From Mycogone perniciosa (lineage: Eukaryota > Ascomycota > Sordariomycetes > Hypocreales > Hypocreaceae), in the NCBI GenBank assembly GCA_025331125.1, contig JAOALB010000070.1, positions 62,001 through 126,000 on the forward strand: 64,000 nucleotides of DNA, read 5' to 3'. Position 1 is the stretch's first letter; each line of letters opens with the position of its first letter. The notes beneath the pieces are model-generated. The model saw only the letters and a list, made by a program, of their open reading frames with translations, did not search any database and had not been told where the DNA came from. The position numbers were made by a program, and so were the translations under genes. Positions 55,944-64,000 of the stretch are shown here, piece by piece.

Positions 55944-56824
55944 GCATATGGCGTTTTTTTAACGGGGTGGGGCGAAGGGGGCAAGGCAAGGGGGCAGCAT
56001 TTGTAGAACACGAGCGATAATGACGATGGATATTCTAAAAAGAATGGGAGGCTTGTTCTCCTGGATAGTAACAAAGATATACCAAGTCGGAATAAGTAAA
56101 CGATTTTTTTTCATATTCAACTCTGTATGGTTCGCCATATGTTGTTACCTGAGTTGAACGGGACCCCTGGCTGATGAGGCAAATCCCGCGGGCGTCAACT
56201 TGCACTTGTCCGATCATTTGTCATGGGTTATTATTCCCGAGGGCGTTGTAATGATTCATCAAACGGACCCTGAATTTAATAATAGAATACGAGGGGGAAG
56301 CAGTACTATTTGGAATAACAAGTCCGCGTATTCTAGTAGAGTATACGGAGTACTCTCTCGTGACATTGCTCTCATCTAAACACAACATATTTATCCTTTA
56401 CTCTCGCCCGAGAATGAAAGAATACACGCAAAAAAAAAACCGACTGTCTGCTCTGTTGTAATTAAGACTTTGCGTCCTCCGCATTGTTTCAAGTGCGCTC
56501 GCCATGCCGTAGCAGAATGATCGTGTTAGATCAAAACAAGGAAATTACCAAAGATAGAAAAAAAGGGAAAAAAAGACAAAGAAGAGGACCAGGAGGGGAC
56601 GAGAACAAACCGGGAGGTTGACCACAAACGCCTGACACCCTGTTTGTGTGATTCGCCCTGGTAGTATCATCATCAAACAAACTCTCGAAACGCCTTTTCC
56701 CACCCCAAAAAAAAAGAATCAAAATCCTTGCCTTTTACAGATTCATGCTCTTCCGTCATTGCATCTCTGGTGTCTGTTTCCACGCCAGACTTTCAACATC
56801 ATCAATCTCCTCGTAGATCGCATA
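55944..56824. other. Convergent intergenic region of SCY1 and the Sir2-like gene
   Basis: 881 bp of mostly AT-rich 3' sequence with A-runs at about 56431-56440 and 56557-56578. One TACGGAGTA element lies at 56344-56352. A short plus-strand frame overlapping the deacetylase 3' end is not supported. Confidence 0.45.
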
Positions 56825-58466
56825 TCAGGTAGTCTTGGTATTAGGCTCTTTAACTGTAAAGACATGTCGACTCTTGAAGCCTTCTTCTGTGCTGACGTGC
56901 ACCTTTTGATTCGGCGGCACCATCTCATGCACCAAGGGCCAGCCAAGCCGCCGGCACAGCTCAGCCACGACAACGTCGCAATCGCCAAGCAGGTCAATGT
57001 CAAAGTTGATGTGGGTGACGGCCTGGCGGGAAATGTAGATTTGCGGAATATGCGACGGGAGCCAGCTGACAATCTCCGAGACAGGCGTGACCTTGAGCGA
57101 TGTACCAATCACCACCACCAGATCTACCTTGTCGCGGTCGTTCTCGGTGAGGCGCTTTGAAAACTCATCCGGGAGCGCCTCGCCAAAGAAGGTAATGTCG
57201 GGCTTCATGACACCAGTTGTCGGGATGTCGTACTCGGAGTCGTCGTCGGAGCTGTCTTCGCTCCAGCGCCGCCGCTTCTTCTCGGCACCAGCAGAGCGCT
57301 TGCGCTTCACGGATGCGCCCGAGGTCCGGAGCGATGACACGCACCGAGTGCACCGCGGGATCTTGCCGGCCTTGATCTCGGGGAAGATCTTCTCGCCCTG
57401 GGTCTGATATCCGCACTGCACGCAGCTGGCGGTGCCAAAGGACCCATGGCACTGGATGAGCTTGTCCTTGGGCAGACCCGCCTTGACCTCGAGGTTATCG
57501 ATGTTCTGTGAGTAGTTTGTGAGCAGCTTGCCGCGTTGATGCAGCATGGCCAGGAACTTGTGGGTGGGCGTGTATCGCTCGGTGGAGGGGATGATGTCCT
57601 TGGCCACTGAGTAGAAGATGGTTGGGTCTTGTTTGAACACGTCAATGTCGAAGACTTCCTGTGGGTCATTGAGGCCCAAGTGCTCCAGCTTGGAGTACAG
57701 ACCCGTGCCCTTGGAACGGAAGTCGGGGATGCCGAGCGAGGTGGAAATGCCGGCTCCTGTGATGACGACGATGTTGTTGCACTTGCCGAGGAGGTCTACG
57801 GCATCGCTGACGCTGTTGTATCGCGACAGTTTGGCGCGCTTCGACAGCTCCCGGGTGATGGCCAGCGAGAGCAGGCTGAAGTAGGCGTCGTCTGGCTCGC
57901 CCTCGAGAAAGGCCGGCGCCTTGATGCCAAAGGCGCTGAGCAGCTTCTTGGCGGTGTAGCGACCTGCATCTACAGTGCGTTGGCAAAAGACAGCGGGACC
58001 CTGTTCGCGCAACTCGCGACGCAGTCTGCAGGCCTCTTCGGGCGTGCAAATGTCTGCATCTGTGAGACATGTCAGTATATCGTCATAGCCTCTGCCCAGT
58101 GTAAAACAAACAAAGCACCAACTGAGAGGAGGGTTTTTGGTCTTGTTCATTCTCATGGTGGTGCCACCTCACTCATTCGCTCACATGATTAATAGCAAAA
58201 CAAAGTAAGGCTAAAGAGAGGATCGACTTACTTTCCGTAGACACGCCATTTTCATCCGTCAGCTCCTCAAGCGCATCCTCAAACAGCGAATCCGACTCCC
58301 ACGAGTCGCGCACATCCGCAACCCTCTCTTCCAACTCGGCCAGCGACACATTGACAGACGCCTCTTTGATCTCCTCCACTGTTGGATTGGCCGGCAGGTT
58401 TTCAAACGCATCGGCCTGGGCCTTGCGCTTCGAAAGAGCCACGCCCTTGCCAGTTGGTCGTTTCAT
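56825..58466 (-). CDS. Sir2-family NAD-dependent protein deacetylase (Hst1/Sir2 group)
   Basis: Two exons, 58466-58232 and 58059-56825, with a 172-bp intron (GTAAGT...CTCACAG), giving 489 aa. An acidic N-terminal extension (MKRPTGKGVALSKRKAQADA to SLFEDALEELTDENG) precedes the sirtuin core. The core has ITGAGISTSLGIPDFRSKG near residue 180, SQNIDNLEVKAG, the catalytic His in IQCHGSFGTASC, zinc pairs CVQC and CTRC, KPDITFFGEALPDEF and VVVIGTSLKVTPVSEI. Between the second zinc pair and the FFGE strand lies a basic-acidic insert (KRKRSAGAEKKRRRWSED, then an Asp/Ser run) that looks like a nuclear localisation signal. The enzyme removes acyl groups from histone or other lysines using NAD+. Its layout fits the nuclear Sir2/Hst1 class rather than Hst2 or the mitochondrial sirtuins. 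The exact orthologue is not certain. Confidence 0.92.
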
Positions 58467-58795
58467 TTTGGCGAATTTGTAGAAAAATAGAACAGTTCTT
58501 TGCTTTAAAAAAAAGAACAACAATCTGGGCCAAGTTGAGTTTACAACAGCAGCGCAAAGGTCTCCTTCAATGCAATGGGTTTTGCAGCGAGAGCGCAGAG
58601 TTGCCACGCGTTAAATCAGGAGGAGTTGGGCCACAGTCCGAAGGAAAGAACAAGGCAAGGAGAAAAGAGGAGAAAAGAAGAGAGGAGAGGAGAGGAGGGC
58701 TGACTAGGATGTTCGTAGTCAGAAGTTGTCTTGTCTCAGTTTTTTGGGCCTGGCGATCGAGATGGCGCAGGCGGCGCGAGGCGAATCGTCGATGG

Positions 58796-58824
58796 TTGTA
58801 ATTGTAATTGTAATTGTAATTGTG
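58796..58824. repeat. TAATTG microsatellite
   Basis: About four to five tandem hexamers (TTGTAA/TAATTG register) in the upstream region of the deacetylase gene. Confidence 0.8.
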
Positions 58825-59847
58825 GTATGTATTATTAGTAAACCCGCTGAAGGCGAAAAGGAACACCGACAGACGACAATAGAAGACGGAGGAAACCGGT
58901 CAATCTGAGATGACAAAGTGCGTAAGCAACAGAGTCTGTCTGGTCTGTCGGGGAGAAAAGGAAACTAAGAAAAGGCCGGTAGGGAGAGGGTAAGAGAAGA
59001 AGAGAAAAAGAGAGAAGAAAGAGAGAGAGAGAGAAAGCCAAGAGTTTAAGGTAGAGAAGAGGGGGGGGTGGGAAAGGAAAAGCATAGGCAAGTAGGCAAG
59101 CAAGCAAGCAAAGTAGTACATACTTCGTACTTGACCAGCCCAAAAAAAAAGTCTAGGTAGGGGGAGCACAGAAAAGGCAAACCAGCTACGAGCCAGGTGG
59201 CAAGCGAGTAGGTTTATTTTATTTTATTTTGTTTTGTTCATTTATTTAGTCATTCATTCATTCATGTATTCCATTTGACTCGTTATTTGCTACTCCTACT
59301 ATTGGCGTTCAACCTAATGTACAACAAGTAGTACGAGTATTGCCTCCACAAGCCCCCAGATCGGCTCTGCCAACTAATAACACATAGCGTCTGCTCCAAT
59401 GCACCGTCCATTGGAGGAATTGCCATGTGTAATGTTGTCAGGCCAGCACATGAGTGCGTGTGGCCAAAAGGGAAACGGCCTGACGAATTGCAAACACAAA
59501 CGTACGACCTGAATCAAACGCCCCCCCGGGAGTTGGTATCAGCCAGCCAGCCAGCAGCACGCCAAGCAAGGGAGGGAAAAGAGGAAACGAAAATCTGGTA
59601 AATCTGTTGCTGAAAAAAAAGGAAGAGACAAGTGTTATTTTATTCTATTTTATTTTATTTTCCAAGTAACAGAATGAGCTTCATATACTACTACCTAAAA
59701 CAAAAAACTGTGGGTAGCATCTAATATTCCTCTGCACAACAGGAATGCAAGTGGGAATGCAGTGCCCAACGCAACGCCAGACACACACGAGACACGGAGC
59801 GAATCCTCTCACAGACAGAACACGTGTGTGTGGTGTGGTAACGGTAA

Positions 59848-59867
59848 TGGTGGTGGTGGTGGTGGTG
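59848..59867. repeat. GGT microsatellite
   Basis: A run of about six GGT/TGG trinucleotides, followed about 45 bp later by TACCAC-type repeats on the same strand. The two could pair as an inverted repeat in RNA. Confidence 0.75.
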
Positions 59868-60304
59868 ACTCAATTCATTAATTTGCTCGCAATAAGCCAT
59901 AATATAATACTACCACTACCACTACCACTATCACTACAAAGTACACCTCCTAAAGAGCGAATTGCTTCATTGCCACTTTAGGCCCGAGTTCGGTTAGAGT
60001 TTCGTGCCCTCTGCGCCATGAAACTCTGAACAACGCTTTCATTTCCCCTCTTCTTCATTCTATCATCACGCTTCCCTTTGCCTGTCACTGAGTTGCCCTC
60101 CTTTCTTATACCCGTAATTCCGAAAGTCCATGTCATTTCCCAAGATCCGAATTTCTATAGCATCCTATCGTCAGCAAATCACCATGAAATGGTACTAGGC
60201 AGTAGTAGTGCTCCCTATGTATTAATAAAACTCCATAATACTACTACTACTCCCCTACCCGCCCCACATCTATCAATACGATAGCAACACTAATCTTTCA
60301 TACC

Positions 60305-60336
60305 TACGGAGTACATACGGAGTACTATACTCCGTA
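60305..60336. repeat. Cluster of three TACGGAGTA/TACTCCGTA elements
   Basis: Elements lie at 60305-60313 and 60316-60324 (direct) and 60328-60336 (inverted). This is the densest occurrence of the dispersed palindrome family in the window, in the gene-free stretch. Confidence 0.85.
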
Positions 60337-61250
60337 ATACTCCTACTATTAAAAGCCTTACAATGCTTCCCTCACGAGCTGTTTCGTACAAACCCGCTTA
60401 CTTCCAGCAATTCCGAAAAAAGAGACACGTCTCCTCGGCAAACCTCTCTCACAGCCATGCGCCCGTTTCGGTCCTTTGCCCACCCGCAGAAACGTCACAT
60501 CAAACCCTCACATAAGAACATGGAATAGCCGGCTAAACCCATCCAGTCTTACTAAATCAGCCGACGAATGGTCACCAACCCATTTGTCATGTCACTAATA
60601 ATGATTATAATAATAACACTCTTTTCTATAACCAGCTAGCTATCCGTTCATCCACCCATCAAGGCGTTACTCGTACTCCTCACAAGATGAAAAATGATCG
60701 CACAAGGAACAAACCGTACAACTCGGGCAAAATTGACAAACAAACAGAACTCTTCGGTAATATGTCTCGCAGCAGAAATCATCATAACCAGGCTGAAACC
60801 CCCCTTTCGGCGTTTCCGAATCATGTCAGCCCACATGGCATAGATAAACAACTTAGCTACAATTACGGGCCGCAAAAAGGCAGGGCAACATCCTTGGACT
60901 CCGCTCAATTAGGGTTACCTCGGCCAATTTGATGACATGGGTACGGAGTATACTGGATTAATACGAGATACTGCTAACTTCAACTCAAGAAATACATGGG
61001 GGGGGCAATATTAGGGAATGATATAGTGTTTTTTTTTTACCTTTTTTTGGGTTGTATACGACTACCACTGAATTCTTCTTTTCTATCAATATCGATAATC
61101 ATCAAGTCGATGGATGTGATGTCAGCCGCTTTCCATAGGGCGGTATCCCAATAGTACTAATGTCTAGCCCAACAAGAAACAAACACGATAAAACATTAAT
61201 AAAAAAAACGTAGGGGATTCCCGTATGATACAAAGCCCCTATTAGTCCGT

Positions 61251-64000
61251 TTACGCCGGTTTCTGCGCCTCGCTTTTTTGTACACCAACTGGTCCGTCCC
61301 CTGCTTCTGAGTTCCCTTCTGATCTTGTTCGCTGATGCTGCTGCTGCTGTATCCACTGTTCTCTATCCTCCGCCGACGGTCGACCGATTGGTGACCATCC
61401 TGCGGCTACTCCGGCTGCCACAATACCGGCCATGACAGTCGGTGCTCCCAGGGCTGAGTTGGATCTTGACCGGTTCGACCTGGACCGCTGCCGGGATACC
61501 GGCGTGGTGGACGGTGACGGGAAGCTATCCTCACGTGCTGGTGTATCAGACGCGTTGACCGAGTTGGATCGAGAATGAGATGGACTTCTCGATCGCTGAA
61601 TCATCTCCTTGGGGTGCTGAATGGCGAACTTTAGGTTATTCAGGCGCCCTCCCTTCATGCGCCTAAGGAAGTTGAGTTCGTCGCGGACATCAACCAGCGG
61701 CTCTGGGTACATGTCCATTTCTTCATCCGAAATCGTTAAGCCGGGAACCTGGTTCGCCCTGCGCTTGAGGAAAGCGGGCACCATAGCCACGACCACCCGA
61801 TCCGGGACAAGGCGAATCAAGACTCCGAAGGGAATCGAGAGGAAGCCAAGAACGATAGCAATTCCCCACATGACAGGGAGCTGCCTCTTGGAGGCAATCT
61901 GGAAAGCAGCGCCACCAACAAAGATGATCAATACCTGACCTCCACACATAATGGCGCTGATGGCAATAAAGAACCAATTCCGCGTCAAACCTTCAAAGAT
62001 GTTGAACTTGTTGTCCAAGCGACGGTTGCTACCAGCATGTTAGCATATTGCAAGTCCACAGCCCAAGATAATCAAGTTTACTTACTTCCATTGGTTGAAG
62101 ATCTGCATCCACACAAACGTATTGAAGACCAGCGTATCAATGTCTTCCTTACCGGGGATGTCTTCTGGTCTGGGGTTGGGTCCCAAAAAGGGATTGATAA
62201 CCTTGTTGCCGCCGTAGTACAACATGAAGGTAATGGCGAGCTGATAGATTGCTTGACCAATAATCATCTTCCACATAGTTGGAGAAATGATAGAGGAGCC
62301 CTTGAGCTCGGGCTTCCTGTCTAGAATACTCTCCTGTGGCGGGTCGGTTGCGAGAGCCAGTGCTGCCAGCGTATCCATGATCAGGTTAACCCACAGCAAC
62401 TGAACTGCTCTCAAAACTGACTGTTCTCTGTCGCTTGAAACTGCAGTGACAAAGGTGAGCACGACAGCAGTGATGTTGACGGTCAACTGGAACTGCAGGA
62501 AACGCTTGACAGCATCGTTGACGGCACGACCCCATTTGAGAGCCTTGACAATGCTAGCGAAGTTGTCATCCATCAAGATGATAGCTGACGCTTCCTTGGC
62601 AACTTCAGTACCAGCAATACCCATGGAGAAACCAACGTCAGCCATCTTCAGAGCAGGGGCATCATTGGTACCGTCACCGGTAACAGCAACAGTCTCACCC
62701 ATGTCCTTGAGTCTCTTGACAAGGATGCGCTTATCCTGTGGGCTGGATCTTGCGAGCACGTGCAGCCTGGGGATGATTTCGTTTTGCTCATATGTGCTCA
62801 AGTTGCGGAAATCCGGGCCTTCCATGACAAGACTGTCGGGCTGCAGGATGCCGCACTCCTTGGCAATAGACTGGGCAGTAATCTTGTTGTCGCCAGTGAC
62901 CATGCGGACGACCACACCGGCCTTTTGGCACAGCTGGACAGCCTCGAAGACGCCGTCACGAAGGGGATCTTGAATGCCCACCACACTGATGAAAGTCATG
63001 TTCTGGAACAAATCCTCAAACAGAATCTCGCCTTTGCCTCCACCTTTGCGAGCGGTGCGTGGAGGCCAGGCCTCGAAATCCTTGTAGCAGATGCCAATGG
63101 TTCGCAGGGAGCGGGTCGCATAGGAATAAATGAGCTGGTTGATCGTTTCCACATTCTCAGTCGTCATTTGGATAGTGGTAGCATCCACAGTCGGGTCTTG
63201 TAGAGTTTGCGTGCACTTAGCAAGCAAGATTTCCGAAGCACCCTTGACGTAGAGCCTAGCCATTCCGTTTGGAAGTTGAGCAACGATACCCATGCACTTG
63301 CGGCCGGAGTCAAAGGGAATGATTTGCAGCGTTGTGGCATTCTCTCGTAGCTCACTAACAGGACCCATACCCAAGTGAGCTCTAGCAAAGATAAGAAGAG
63401 CGGTCTCCGTCTTCGAGCCAATAAACGTCTTTTCTCCGTCGACTTCGCCTTCAAAAGCGGTGGAGTTCAAGGCAATAGACTTCAACAACAGGTCCTTGAC
63501 GGGGGCACTGAGCATCTTGACGGATTCGGAAGCAGACATGCCACCGCTTCCCGGTTGTTTTTCATCAAGCTGGGCATCGGGTTTGTCGTCTTGACGAGAT
63601 CCGCCAAATTTGTGCTTAGTTCCAATGGTTCCAGCCACGACTTGCATCTTGTTCTGTGTCAGAGTTCCCGTCTTGTCCGAGCAGATTGTTGTTGCATTGC
63701 CCATGACCTCGCAAGCTTTCAAGTGTCGCACCAAGTTGGCGTCCTTCAACATACGGGTTGTAGCAAAGGCCAGAGCCAGTGTTACAGCAAGGGGGAGACC
63801 TTCAGGAACGGCAACGACAATGATTGTGACCACTACAATGAAGATGTTGAGGAAATTTTGTCCCTTTTCAGCGGGTGTTAGATTGTCTTGACCAGGCAGG
63901 CGTACGAGGAACTGGATAAAGAGGACAAGAAACAAGGCCAGACCAGCAGCACCACCAAGCTTGGCAATGTATGTGGCAATAACGTTGAGCTTGGCCTGAA
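61251..64000 (-). CDS. PMC1: PMC-type calcium-transporting P-type ATPase, C-terminal part; 5' end outside window
   Basis: Two exons are visible: the open frame from the right edge (64000) to 62086, and 62028-61251, with a 57-bp intron (GTAAGT...GGTAG). The visible part encodes about 897 residues. It starts near transmembrane helix 3 (NVIATYIAKLGGAAGLALFL) and helix 4 (VAVPEGLPLAVTLALAFATT). It carries the phosphorylation site CSDKTGTLTQNKM, the hinge TGDGTNDAPALKMADVGFSM, the later helices (VLRAVQLLWVNLIMDTLAAL) and QIFNQWNNRRLDNKFNIFEG, typical of plasma-membrane-type pumps. A Ser/Arg-rich regulatory tail (PSHSRSNSVNASDTPARE) ends the protein. In fungi such pumps move cytosolic Ca2+ into vacuoles or out of the cell and are often induced by calcineurin-Crz1. 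Several paralogues are usual, so PMC1 marks the subtype. Confidence 0.93.

Larger units (their letters stand above)
58467..61250. other. Long gene-free stretch rich in simple repeats
   Basis: About 2.8 kb between two minus-strand genes, upstream of the deacetylase gene. It holds many microsatellites: TAATTG units near 58796-58824, a GA-rich tract 58998-59037, AAGC units near 59095-59111, TTTTA-type runs near 59216-59236 and 59638-59663, ATTC units near 59250-59263, GGT units near 59848-59867 and CTACCA units near 59909-59930. Four palindrome copies lie at 60305, 60316, 60328 and 60942. All open frames are short or low-complexity. Confidence 0.65.

Noticed and set aside
58382..58801. Plus-strand frame of 139 codons near the deacetylase start
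   Set aside because: Antisense to the first exon and runs into purine-rich repeats; no protein-like features.
1..64000. tRNA or rRNA genes
   Set aside because: Scanning by eye for T-loop GGTTCGAAT-type boxes with matching arms gave no convincing candidate; a covariance-model search would be needed to exclude one.

Overview
The window is from a filamentous ascomycete (Pezizomycotina). The gene set points to Sordariomycetes, possibly Hypocreales; that placement is inference from general family resemblance, not from a search. Supporting observations: nearly all genes are broken by short GT-AG introns (mostly 47-180 bp, often with a CTAAC/CTGAC-like branch site), and the families include RSC9, YSC84, SFT1, TVP18, AIM21, a fungal aromatic-acid-exporter-like protein and a GliP-type peptide synthetase. 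Exon joins below were derived by hand from splice sites, phase and family fit.

Layout. 0-3.1 kb: 3' end of a non-ribosomal peptide synthetase (A-T-C-T order) running in from the left edge, followed by about 1.7 kb with the remains of a decayed gene. 4.8-8 kb: a small unknown gene and a possible Rec114-like meiotic gene, both on minus. 8.5-13.4 kb: RSC9 and a small membrane protein on plus. 13.4-15.5 kb: gene-poor, with a tandem repeat and a stop-interrupted reading frame. 15.5-25.5 kb: an unknown gene, YSC84, SFT1, an ArfGAP, methionine-R-sulfoxide reductase and peroxisomal thiolase. 25.7-29.4 kb: an ornithine-cyclodeaminase-family protein and TVP18. 32-42 kb: AIM21, an unknown membrane-associated protein and the DNA2 helicase/nuclease. 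42-48 kb: the exporter-like membrane protein and a secreted GH27 alpha-galactosidase. 49.8-56 kb: complex I ESSS subunit, branched-chain aminotransferase and SCY1. 56.8-64 kb: a Sir2-family deacetylase, a 2.8 kb gene-free leader rich in simple repeats, and the C-terminal part of a PMC-type calcium ATPase cut by the right edge.

Most of the window is core eukaryotic biology in a dispersed arrangement, with no operon-like logic. Several genes do share a theme of Golgi and endosomal traffic and cortical actin (SFT1, ArfGAP, TVP18, SCY1, YSC84, AIM21). The accessory signal is the NRPS end with its decayed neighbour.

The most striking unexplained signal is a dispersed short palindrome. The 9-mer TACGGAGTA/TACTCCGTA occurs 19 times by eye, always outside the predicted coding exons, and includes one perfect 16-bp palindrome TACGGAGTACTCCGTA. 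No CRISPR array, rRNA or convincing tRNA was seen, and no clearly recognisable intact transposon.
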